Positions 52,430-60,926 of a stretch of 64,000 bases of DNA are shown here, piece by piece. The stretch spans positions 1-64,000 of the forward strand of contig JADLGL010000082.1 of the NCBI GenBank assembly GCA_020849325.1. The letters run 5' to 3'. Numbering within the stretch: the stretch's first letter is position 1; each line of letters starts with the position of its first letter. The notes beneath the pieces were generated by a model, which made no database searches, was not told where the DNA came from, and was given only the letters and a program-made list of their open reading frames with translations. The DNA is from Bauldia sp. GTDB lineage: Bacteria > Pseudomonadota > Alphaproteobacteria > Rhizobiales > Kaistiaceae. Made by a program: the position numbers and the translations under genes.

Positions 52430-53611
52430 ATGGCCAACGCCAGACCGACCGTCTTTGCCCTCCTGGTTGCCGCGGGGCGCGGCAGCAGGGCGGGTGGTCC
52501 GGTGCCGAAGCAGTACCAGGCGCTCGCCGGCCGGGCCATCCTCGCCCACACCCTCACCGCATTCCTCGACGAACCGGCGATCGACGCCGTCGCGGTCGTG
52601 ATCCATCCCGACGACGAGGCGCGCTACCGCGCGGCGGTGCCGGATCACGAAAAACTCCGTCCGCCGGTGCTCGGCGGCGGCGAGCGCCAGGAATCGGTGC
52701 GGAACGGCCTCGCCGGTCTCGGCGCGGCGCCGACCGATCTCGTGCTGATCCACGACGCGGTGCGCCCGTTTGCCTCGCGCTCGCTCCTCCGCAGCGTCAT
52801 AGAGGCGCTTGGCGACGAGGATGCCATCCTCCCTGCCCTCCCCGTCACCGACACGCTGAAGCGCGCCGACACCACCGGTCACGTCGAGGCGACCGTGCCG
52901 CGCGCCGGCCTCTACGGCGCGCAGACGCCCCAGGGGTTCCGCTTCGGCCCGATCATGGCGGCGCATGCGCGCGCGGCGGGCTCCCCGGCGTCCTTCACCG
53001 ACGACGCCTCGATCGCCGAATGGGCGGGTGTTCCGGTGCGGATCGTTCCGGGCGAGGCAGCCAACGTGAAACTCACCACCGCGGACGACATCAGAATGGC
53101 GGAAGCGCGCCTCTCCACGACCGAAACCCGTACCGGCACCGGCTACGACGTCCACGCCCTCGGTCCGGGCTCCAGCGTGATGCTGGGGGGCGTCGCGATC
53201 CCGTTCGACCGGAGCCTCGTCGGTCACTCCGATGCCGACGTCGCGCTCCATGCGCTCACCGATGCGGTGCTCGGCGCGATCGCCGACGGCGACATCGGCT
53301 CGCATTTCCCGCCGTCGGACCCGCAGTGGCGCGGTGTGTCGTCCGACCGCTTCCTGGCGCATGCCGTCGCCCGCCTCGCCGCGCGCGGCGGCGCCGTCGT
53401 CCACCTCGACCTCACGCTGATCGCCGAGGCGCCGAAGGTGGGGCCACACCGCGAGGCGATGCGGAACCGGATCGCCGCCATCTGCGGCATCGATCCCGGC
53501 CGCGTGGCGGTGAAGGCGACCACCAACGAGAAGATGGGCTTCATCGGCCGGGGCGAGGGCATCGCAGCGCTGGCCACCGCCACGGTGCGCCTCCCCGCGG
53601 GCGAGCCGTGA
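52430..53611 (+). CDS. ispDF: Bifunctional IspD/IspF
   Basis: [34 protein letters not shown] (IspD) fused to [50 protein letters not shown] (IspF). Confidence 0.97.
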   Translation: MANARPTVFALLVAAGRGSRAGGPVPKQYQALAGRAILAHTLTAFLDEPAIDAVAVVIHPDDEARYRAAVPDHEKLRPPVLGGGERQESVRNGLAGLGAAPTDLVLIHDAVRPFASRSLLRSVIEALGDEDAILPALPVTDTLKRADTTGHVEATVPRAGLYGAQTPQGFRFGPIMAAHARAAGSPASFTDDASIAEWAGVPVRIVPGEAANVKLTTADDIRMAEARLSTTETRTGTGYDVHALGPGSSVMLGGVAIPFDRSLVGHSDADVALHALTDAVLGAIADGDIGSHFPPSDPQWRGVSSDRFLAHAVARLAARGGAVVHLDLTLIAEAPKVGPHREAMRNRIAAICGIDPGRVAVKATTNEKMGFIGRGEGIAALATATVRLPAGEP

Positions 53612-54108
53612 CGGACCTCTCGCCGCTCGCCGCCGAAGCCGGCGCGCTCGTCGAGCGCTGCCGGAGCAGAGGCTTTGGCATCGCCACGGCGGAATCCTGC
53701 ACCGGCGGCCTCGTTGCCGGGGCAATCACCGAAATTCCCGGCTCGTCGGCGGTGTTCGACCGCGGCTTCGTCACCTACGCCAATGCCGCGAAGACCGATC
53801 TCCTCGGCGTGCCGGCCGAGCTCATCGACCGCGTTGGCGCCGTCAGCGCCGAGGTGGCGCTCGCGATGGCCGAAGGCGCCCTCGCCCGCTCCCAGGCCGA
53901 GATCGCCGTGGCCGTCACCGGCATCGCCGGGCCGGGCGGCGGCTCCGCCGGGAAACCGGTGGGCCTCGTCTTCTTCTGCGCCACGCGGCGCGACCGGCCG
54001 CCGATCGCAGCCGTCCGGCAATTCGGCGACATCGGGCGCTCCGCGGTGCGGCTCGCGGCATGCCACGAGGCCCTGCGGCTCCTCATGGAGCAGGCCAGCA
54101 TCGCCTGA
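53608..54108 (+). CDS. CinA C-terminal domain (nicotinamide-nucleotide amidohydrolase)
   Basis: IATAESCTGGLVAGAITEIPGSSAVFDRGFVTYANAAKTDLLGVPAELIDRVGAVSAEVA; GTG start overlapping the ispDF stop. Confidence 0.95.
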   Translation: MTDLSPLAAEAGALVERCRSRGFGIATAESCTGGLVAGAITEIPGSSAVFDRGFVTYANAAKTDLLGVPAELIDRVGAVSAEVALAMAEGALARSQAEIAVAVTGIAGPGGGSAGKPVGLVFFCATRRDRPPIAAVRQFGDIGRSAVRLAACHEALRLLMEQASIA

Positions 54109-54112
54109 GGCG

Positions 54113-54373
54113 TCAGTCGTCCGGTGGCGCGGCGCCGAAGCCGCTGATGTCGAAGGCCGGTTTGGTGGCGAGATAGGTCGTTATCAGGCCGACGAGCCTT
54201 CCCTGAACGTCCTCGATCTCGTCGCTCCGGAAGCCGCCCGCGCGCGCTTCGGCAATCAGCTCCATCGCGATCCGCTCGGCCCGCGCCGCATAGGGCTCGA
54301 TGTCCCCGCCCTCGCCGGGCCGGAGCCTGTCGGCCATCCAGACGTCGATCCAGCGGAGAAGGCGCTTTGACAT
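54113..54373 (-). CDS. Small uncharacterised protein
   Basis: MSKRLLRWIDVWMADRLRPGEGGDIEPYAARAERIAMELIAEARAGGFRSDEIEDVQGRLVGLITTYLATKPAFD. Confidence 0.6.
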   Translation of the reverse strand: MSKRLLRWIDVWMADRLRPGEGGDIEPYAARAERIAMELIAEARAGGFRSDEIEDVQGRLVGLITTYLATKPAFDISGFGAAPPDD

Positions 54374-54532
54374 GATTCCGTACGCAATCGGCAAACAGCG
54401 GCGTCAGGATACACCCTCGGGCGCCTGCGGCGGCAACCGCCAGGCTCGAACCGAAGGCCCCTCGGACTCGCGCATCGTGGCGCCGGCCGACTACTCTCCC
54501 GCCGCGGCCGGTGCCGCGCTTCGGAGGCAGCG

Positions 54533-56193
54533 TTGAACGTCGCGGATTACGTCGTCGCTTTCCTTGCCGCGATGGGGGTGAAGCACGTCTACGGCTATCC
54601 CGGCTCGCCGCTGGTGCCGCTCCTCGCGGCGTTCGAGCGGCAGGACAAAGTGCGGTTCGTGCTGATGTGGCACGAGAACGCCGCCGCGATGGCCGCCGGC
54701 GCGCATGGGCGGATCACCGGCGATCCTCGGCGTCTGCATCGCGACCTCGGGCCCCGGCGCCCTCAATGCGCTCTGCGGCGTCGTCGATTCCGATCTCGAC
54801 CGCGTACCGGTGCTCGCCCTCACCGGCTCGGTGCCGACGGCGCAGGAGGGGCACTGGGAGTTCCAGGACGTCAGCCAGGCGCAGCTCTACCGCGCCGTGC
54901 TCGCCCACAGCGCCGCCGCGACGCACCCGCACCAGCTCGTGGCGCTCCTGCGAAACTTCGTCGGCATCGCCCGGCAGGAGCAGCGCGCCGTGCACCTGTC
55001 GCTGCCGTCCGACCTCCTCGCGACGGAGATCGCGCCGGACGACCGCGTCTTCCGGCTCGACGCCGCCCACCAGCCGCGCCACCTCCGGCTGATGCCGCCG
55101 CCGATGGCGGCCGTCGAGATCGTCGCGGAGGAGATCGAGACTTATCGGCTGCCGGTCATCGTCATCGGCCGCCGGGCGCTCGGCTGCGGCGTCGCGATCG
55201 AGATGCTCGCCGAGAAGCTCGGCGCGCCGATCATCACCTCGCTCGACGGCAAGGGGATCATCGACGAGTCCCATCCCAACCTTCTCGGCGTCCTCGGTAT
55301 TTTCGGCTTCCCGGCGATGGAGGCGACGCGAAAAATCCTCCGCGAGGCCGATCTCCTCCTCGCGATGGGAATCGACACGATAAAGCCGTTCCTCACCGAC
55401 GAGGTCGACGTCCAGCGCCGGGCGTTCATCCAGTGCGAGCCCGAGGCGGCCTTCCTCACCCACGAGTACCACCGCGACCGAACGCTCGTCGGGCCCGCTC
55501 GACGCCATCGCCGACGCGCTCTGCGAGAACCTCCGCCAGCGCCCGCCGCGCGACGCCGTCACTGCCCTCGCCGCCGAACGCACGGCCTTCCGCCAGACGC
55601 TCGCGGCACCGAAGCTGGCAAAGCCCGGCGACTTCATCCATCCCCGCGATTTCCTCCTCGCCCTCAGCGCCGTCCTCCCCGAGGACGCCGCCCTAGTCTT
55701 CGACACTGGCGCCAACACGCTCTGGACGGCGCAATACCTCGAGTTGACAAGGCGCCAGCGTGTCATCGTCCCGAGCCATCTCGGCACGATGGGCTTCGCT
55801 CTCCCCGCCGCAATCGCCATGCAGCACGCGCGGCCCGGCAAGCCGGTGATCGCCCTCTGCGGCGACGGCGGTTTCCAGATGACGGTGGGCGAACTCGCCG
55901 TCGCCGTTCAGGAGCAGCTGCCGATCGTCGTCATCGTCTTCAACAACGGCGTTTTGCAGAACGTGATGGCGCAGCAGGCCGTGCCCTACGGGACGAAGCT
56001 GGTGAGCCCGGATTTCGTGGCGCTGGCGCGGGCTTATGGGGCGGATGGGGCCGAGGCTGGGGAGAACACGGCTGATGTGTTCGCCGAGGCGCTAGCGCCA
56101 AGGAGGACGCGGCCGTTCCTGATCGATCTGCGGGTAGACCCGGAGGTGCGGTTCTCAATCAGCAAGTGGGAGAATTACACCGCTCGGCTGTAG
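54533..56193 (+). pseudogene. Thiamine-pyrophosphate-dependent (acetolactate synthase-like) enzyme split over three frames
   Basis: MNVADYVVAFLAAMGVKHVYGYPGSP (frame 1), AILGVCIATSGPGALNALCGVVDSD (frame 2), FALPAAIAMQHARPGKPVIALCGDGGFQMTVGELAVAVQEQLPIVVIVFNN (frame 3). Confidence 0.8.
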
Positions 56194-56446
56194 TGCTTCA
56201 TCGTCAGCTCAACAAAACGGAGACTGACCAACGAGCTAAGCAACGCTTGCTTGAGACGGTCCGCACTCCCGCCGCTTAACGCGATCAGCCGGCATCCTTC
56301 TAGTGCCATGGTTGTGGTGTGGCCGCTGACGAACCCCACTTCGCCTCATACGCGGCTTCGTAGCCCCGCTTTCACGGGAAACGGATGGCGCCCAAATCCC
56401 ATGGACAACCGCCAGAAAAGGGGGGCCGGCCTCTTGGCGTCTGCAA

Positions 56447-56491
56447 GCCACGCTACTATTTAGCCAACTCAACTCAAAAGCGGGGCGTGGC
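56447..56491. promoter_or_regulatory. Inverted repeat upstream of HTH/CHAT operon
   Basis: GCCACGC (56447-56453) and GCGTGGC (56485-56491) flank an AT-rich segment just before the ATG at 56495. Confidence 0.3.
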
Positions 56492-56494
56492 ACG

Positions 56495-56869
56495 ATGGCC
56501 AACGAAGAGGTGTACCTTAGGGCAATTTTGGCAACGGTTGCTCGTCAAACCTACCCGCCAGACACTTTAGCTCGACTTGTCTCACCGGTTCGGAAGGCGG
56601 GTGACAAGCAGCTAGCAGCCTACAATTTGTGTGATGGCACGCGCAGTCAAACCGACATAGCCAAAGAGCTTAAACTAGACTCTGGTGCATTCAGTCGCAC
56701 AGTCAGCAGATGGATCGAGTTAGGTATCGTAGTTCGGGTCGGACAAAATCGTGACCTTAGACTAGTTCATCTGTATCCTCTCCCAGTCTCTATACGGAAG
56801 GAGCGCTCCCATGACAGACCTGACGAGCGAGCTAATCAAGAAGATGGACATACTGATCCGACTGAATAG
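56495..56869 (+). CDS. MarR-like winged-HTH protein (operon gene 1)
   Basis: DKQLAAYNLCDGTRSQTDIAKELKLDSGAFSRTVSRWIELGIVVRVGQNRDLRLVHLYPL. Confidence 0.78.
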   Translation: MANEEVYLRAILATVARQTYPPDTLARLVSPVRKAGDKQLAAYNLCDGTRSQTDIAKELKLDSGAFSRTVSRWIELGIVVRVGQNRDLRLVHLYPLPVSIRKERSHDRPDERANQEDGHTDPTE

Positions 56870-57053
56870 TCTTTCAATTGTGAAAGACCTGCCGTCTCAG
56901 AAAGACAAAATACTCATGCTTCGCAGGGCAGGCCTCGGAAACATCGAGATAGCCGAAATGCTTGATACATCAGCGAATACGGTTAGCGTTACTTTGGCTA
57001 AGGCAAAACGCTCGGCAGCACACAAACAGGAGGACGGAACCATTGGAAACTGA
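56811..57053 (+). CDS. Small sigma-region-4-like HTH protein (operon gene 2)
   Basis: KDKILMLRRAGLGNIEIAEMLDTSANTVSVTLAKAKRSA; SD ggaagga upstream; overlaps gene 1. Confidence 0.75.
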   Translation: MTDLTSELIKKMDILIRLNSLSIVKDLPSQKDKILMLRRAGLGNIEIAEMLDTSANTVSVTLAKAKRSAAHKQEDGTIGN

Positions 57054-57243
57054 GACACTGGCAAAAGAACTTGCTTCTATTAAGCGGTTACTTGTCCTAG
57101 CGCTGCTCAGCAGCGGCCTGACGCAGTCGCAGGTCGGAGGGGCACTCGGTATTGATCGGACAGGGGTCGGCCGGATGTTCCCAAAGGGAACGCTCAGCGG
57201 AATCCGCGGGAAGGCTGACAGGTCGGAACCTACTGATGGATAG
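57043..57243 (+). CDS. Micro-HTH protein (operon gene 3)
   Basis: LASIKRLLVLALLSSGLTQSQVGGALGIDRTGVGRMFPKG; TTG start with AGGAGG SD; overlaps gene 2. Confidence 0.68.
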   Translation: METETLAKELASIKRLLVLALLSSGLTQSQVGGALGIDRTGVGRMFPKGTLSGIRGKADRSEPTDG

Positions 57244-57448
57244 TCAAAACAAGGAGATGCTCGACGAGTTGCGCTTCATTCGCAAGTTACTCATACTGCA
57301 ATTGCTTGGGCAGGGTGTTAAACAGCGCCAGATCGCGGCAATGCTTGGACTGAGTGAAGCAACTGTCAGCCGCATGATACCTCGCGGGGTGACAAGAGAA
57401 TCGAAGCCCAAAGCCAGCGACAAAGTTGGGAGCAGCGATGAAAACTGA
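57236..57448 (+). CDS. Micro-HTH protein (operon gene 4)
   Basis: LRFIRKLLILQLLGQGVKQRQIAAMLGLSEATVSRMIPRG; overlaps gene 3 by 8 nt. Confidence 0.72.
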   Translation: MDSQNKEMLDELRFIRKLLILQLLGQGVKQRQIAAMLGLSEATVSRMIPRGVTRESKPKASDKVGSSDEN

Positions 57449-57632
57449 TGCCGTGCTCACGTCTATCGCGGACAACCTGGAGGCGCTCAAGAAACTCCAA
57501 ATCATGTCGTTGCTGCGTGACGGGTATTCGCAGTCGGAAATTGCACTTGCACTGGGTGTGAGCCAGCCCACTATCAGTAGGATGTTCCCAAAGGGCGCAC
57601 TTGGAAAGGAGCGCAACGGTTCCAATGGCTAA
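57438..57632 (+). CDS. Micro-HTH protein (operon gene 5)
   Basis: LEALKKLQIMSLLRDGYSQSEIALALGVSQPTISRMFPKG; overlaps gene 4 by 11 nt. Confidence 0.72.
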   Translation: MKTDAVLTSIADNLEALKKLQIMSLLRDGYSQSEIALALGVSQPTISRMFPKGALGKERNGSNG

Positions 57633-58701
57633 CCCTGCGCCCGTCATTGACGGCCACGCCAGCTTCGAGGAAATCCTTGAAAGGATGGCAGCTAAGATTG
57701 GGACCTCCGAACTAAGGCGGAGGATATTGTCAGTGATCTATGGCCGGGTGCGGCGCCCTCAGACGGTCGAGCAGATTTGTACCGCCATTGGCTCTAGCTC
57801 TGGCACTGACAAGCAACAAGTCAGAAACCACGTCAACTATCTCGCCAAGAATCACCTTGTTACCAAGGAGAAGGCAGCCGGAAACACTTATGGCTACGGA
57901 AAGATGGATTTTGTATCGGCCAATAAGGCTCGGCTTTTTCGTCTTGCCTCAAGTCCATCGGAACGAAACGCACTTCCAACAAGAAGGAGACCTGCGTCAG
58001 CGTTGATTGCGGCAACAGCCCCCACGCGGGGCCGCGCGTCCGCTATGGGGCGCCCACGGCCGCGAGCGTCTCTTGATATTCTCTACCTGACGGCGTCACC
58101 AGCATCCCAGGAGGCGCTGCGAGCAGACGCTGAGGTTCGTGCAGTGCAAAATGAGGTCCGCGGGGCGAAGTTTAGAGACCGCGTTCGTATCGCTGTTTCG
58201 CCGGCGGCGGACGCAGGTAGCCTTATGCAGGGCCTGAATGATCATCGGCCTCAGGTCGTGCATTTCTCGGGGCATGCTGGTGGGCAAGCACTCTGGATGG
58301 ACGACGGTCGTGTTGATCGTTCGGTAGGATCTGCGTTGAAGTTCGATGTGCTTGCCGAGATTCTGAACGCTACGGACGAACCGCCGGTTCTTCTAGTTCT
58401 GAATGCTTGCGATACGCTGAACGGGGCGACAGCATTGCTCTCGGCGGTGCGGTGCGTGGTTGCCATGTCTGACTCAGTGACAGATTTGGGCGCCACGGTG
58501 TTCGCGACCAAGTTCTACGGTGGGATTGGCGCCGGCCAGTCGGTCCTATCGGCCTTCAATCAGGGGCGAGCGGCCATGAAGGCGGCCACGCTAGCCGACG
58601 CCGATTTGCCAACGCTTTTGTATGGAGACGACCTCGATCCTTCGATGATTGTGCTGGTCAAGCAGCGGCGCTCTTGGAAGGTTGGTTCGTCTTACGAGTA
58701 G
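57625..58701 (+). CDS. wHTH-CHAT domain protein (caspase-like protease fold; operon gene 6)
   Basis: N-terminal wHTH (RPQTVEQICTAIGSSSGTDKQQVRNHVNYLAKNHLVTKEK); C-terminal CHAT motifs VVHFSGHA, LLVLNACDT, MSDSVTDLGATVFATKFYGGIGAGQSVLSAFNQGRAAM. Confidence 0.85.
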   Translation: MANPAPVIDGHASFEEILERMAAKIGTSELRRRILSVIYGRVRRPQTVEQICTAIGSSSGTDKQQVRNHVNYLAKNHLVTKEKAAGNTYGYGKMDFVSANKARLFRLASSPSERNALPTRRRPASALIAATAPTRGRASAMGRPRPRASLDILYLTASPASQEALRADAEVRAVQNEVRGAKFRDRVRIAVSPAADAGSLMQGLNDHRPQVVHFSGHAGGQALWMDDGRVDRSVGSALKFDVLAEILNATDEPPVLLVLNACDTLNGATALLSAVRCVVAMSDSVTDLGATVFATKFYGGIGAGQSVLSAFNQGRAAMKAATLADADLPTLLYGDDLDPSMIVLVKQRRSWKVGSSYE

Positions 58702-58711
58702 GTGGGCCCAG

Positions 58712-59239
58712 TTGTCGTTGTCATCGGCGGTTGAAGTTCGGGCCGCCTCCCCCCACAAGCAAACCCTCGTGGCGGGCCTCATGCAGTTCTACCTCCACGA
58801 CTTCTCCACCATCGGGAACAGCGCCTCCCCGCTGTACGTGGTCGATCCCGAGACCGGCGCCTTTCCGCCCTATCCCGGGCTCGAGCGCTACTGGGCCGAT
58901 CCCGGCCACCTCCCCTTCGTGATCCGGACGGCGGGTGAGGTCGCGGGGTTTGCGCTCGTCGACAGGACCTCGCGTGACGGGCGGGAGATCGACTGGGCGA
59001 TGAGCGAGTTCTTCGTGCTGCGGAAATTCCGGCGGTCGGGCGTCGGCGGCGAGGCGGTGCGGCAGATTCTCGGGATGCAGCCGGGGCGGTGGGAGGTTGC
59101 GGTGATGGAGAACAACGTCGCCGCGTGGGAGTTCTGGCCGGGCGCGATCGCCGGTGCGCCGAACGTCACGGGTTTCGAGGCACGGGCGGGTGACGGCACG
59201 ACCTGGAGCGGGCCGATCTGGAGCTTTCGGGCGGTCTGA
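58712..59239 (+). CDS. GNAT-family N-acetyltransferase
   Basis: VAGFALVDRTSRDGREIDWAMSEFFVLRKFRRSGVGGEAVRQILGMQPGRWEVAVMENNVAAWEFW; start uncertain. Confidence 0.85.
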   Translation: MSLSSAVEVRAASPHKQTLVAGLMQFYLHDFSTIGNSASPLYVVDPETGAFPPYPGLERYWADPGHLPFVIRTAGEVAGFALVDRTSRDGREIDWAMSEFFVLRKFRRSGVGGEAVRQILGMQPGRWEVAVMENNVAAWEFWPGAIAGAPNVTGFEARAGDGTTWSGPIWSFRAV

Positions 59240-59323
59240 GCGCCTGCCCTTTCCCCGCGCTGGACCGCGGTCCCGGCCGCGTGCAGAAGTACCGCGACCG
59301 ATGAAGGGGGACGGAGGACGGCA

Positions 59324-59890
59324 GTGAAGGCGCTTCGCATTCTCGCAGCCGGCATCGCACTGGCGCTGGCCGCGCCGCACTTCGCCGCCGCCCAGGCGCC
59401 GGCGGCGGCGACGCCGGAGATCCAGAACTTCATCTACAAGGGCAAATGGGGTTTCCGGCTGCCGGACGGCTGGCTGGTCAACGCGGAACTCTCCTTCCCC
59501 TACATCGCCAGCAGCCCGACCGCGGCGGCGACGATGGAACAGGGGCTCCGCATCCAGCCGGGCGACATCGCCATCGGCATCTTCCCGCAGGACCTCATGC
59601 CGGCCCTCGGCATCACCTACACGGCCTCGGCCGGGGAGCTCGCGGCGGCCCTCGCCGCCTGGCTCGGCGGGGAGATCGATCTCGTGCCGCTCGAGGGCGC
59701 GGCCGGGCCGGCGGTCTGGACCTCGCTTGTCGGCTCCGCCGCGGTGGCCGAGAATGCCCATCTCGTCGTCTACGAAAGCGGCGGCGCGGCGTTCGCGATG
59801 CTGGTGGTGACGCTCGACTTCGAGGGCACGGCGGCGGAGATCGTCCGCGGGATCATCGCGAGCACCGTCGTCCTCGGCGCGATCCCGTAG
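59324..59890 (+). CDS. Secreted hypothetical protein
   Basis: MKALRILAAGIALALAAPHFAAAQAPAAATPEIQNFIYKGKWGFRLPDGW...; signal peptide. Confidence 0.7.
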   Translation: MKALRILAAGIALALAAPHFAAAQAPAAATPEIQNFIYKGKWGFRLPDGWLVNAELSFPYIASSPTAAATMEQGLRIQPGDIAIGIFPQDLMPALGITYTASAGELAAALAAWLGGEIDLVPLEGAAGPAVWTSLVGSAAVAENAHLVVYESGGAAFAMLVVTLDFEGTAAEIVRGIIASTVVLGAIP

Positions 59891-59902
59891 GCTGCGGGGT
59901 CG

Positions 59903-60871
59903 ATGAAAGCAGCCACCTACGAGCGCTACGGCCCGCCCGAGGCAATCGCCGTCAGCGACGTGCCGGCGCCCGTTCCGAATGCGGGCGAGGTGCTGGTCCG
60001 CGTCCGCGCCGCCGCGGTGAACTCGTGGGACTGGGACCTCCTCACCGGCAACATGCTGGGAAGGACGAGTGGCCTTTTCCGGCCGAAATACCGCATCCTC
60101 GGGGCCGATGTCGCCGGCACCGTCGAGGCGGTCGGCCCCGGCGTCGCGCGCTTCCGGCCGGGCGACGCGGTGATGGGCGACCTCAGCGAGAGCGGCTGGG
60201 GCGGCTTTGCCGAATTCGTCGCCGCGGCGGAGAAATTCCTCGTACCGAAGCCCGATGCGCTTTCCTTCGCGGAGGCGGCGGCCCTGCCGCAGGCCGGCAT
60301 GCTGGCGCTCCAGGCGATGCGGAAAGCGCCGGCGCTCGGGCCGGAGCGGCGGGTGCTCATCAACGGCGCGGGCGGCGGCGTCGGCTCGTTCGCCATCCAG
60401 CTCGCGAAGCGGACCGGCGCCGAGGTGACCGCCGTCGACCACGGCAGCAAGACCGATTTCATGCGAAGCCTCGGTGCCGACCGGACGCTCGACTACACGA
60501 AGGCCAACTACGCACTCGCCGGCCGGCTGCAGGATCTCGTCGTCGAGATGGTCGCGAAGCGCCCCGCGGCGCAGCACGCCCGCGTGCTCCGGCCGGAAGG
60601 CCGCTTCGTCGTGATCGGCGGCAGCGTCCCGGCGCTGATCGGCACGACGACGATCGGCGGCATCATTTCGGCGCTCGGCCGGAAGAAGATCGGCCTTCTG
60701 GTCTACCACCCCAACGCCGCCGACCTCGCGGAGATCGCCGGCCTCGCGGCATCGGGCGCGCTCCGCGTCGCCATAGACACCGTCTATCCGCTCGAACGGA
60801 CGGGCGCGGCGCTCCGCCATGTCGGCGAGGGCAAGGCGATGGGGAAGGTCGTGGTCGAGGTGGCGGGTTAG
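59903..60871 (+). CDS. NAD(P)-dependent MDR alcohol dehydrogenase
   Basis: MKAATYERYGPPEAIAVSDVPAPVPNAGEVLVRVRAAAVNSWDWDLLTG...RVLINGAGGGVGSFAIQLAKRTGAEVTAV. Confidence 0.93.
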   Translation: MKAATYERYGPPEAIAVSDVPAPVPNAGEVLVRVRAAAVNSWDWDLLTGNMLGRTSGLFRPKYRILGADVAGTVEAVGPGVARFRPGDAVMGDLSESGWGGFAEFVAAAEKFLVPKPDALSFAEAAALPQAGMLALQAMRKAPALGPERRVLINGAGGGVGSFAIQLAKRTGAEVTAVDHGSKTDFMRSLGADRTLDYTKANYALAGRLQDLVVEMVAKRPAAQHARVLRPEGRFVVIGGSVPALIGTTTIGGIISALGRKKIGLLVYHPNAADLAEIAGLAASGALRVAIDTVYPLERTGAALRHVGEGKAMGKVVVEVAG

Positions 60872-60926
60872 CTGCCCCTGGCCGCGAAGCGGGCATCATC
60901 CTCCCGCTGTTCGTTGCGCACCACGG

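Noticed and set aside
56236-56502. 88-aa minus-strand ORF upstream of the CHAT operon
   Set aside because: Overlaps the likely promoter region; no recognisable motif
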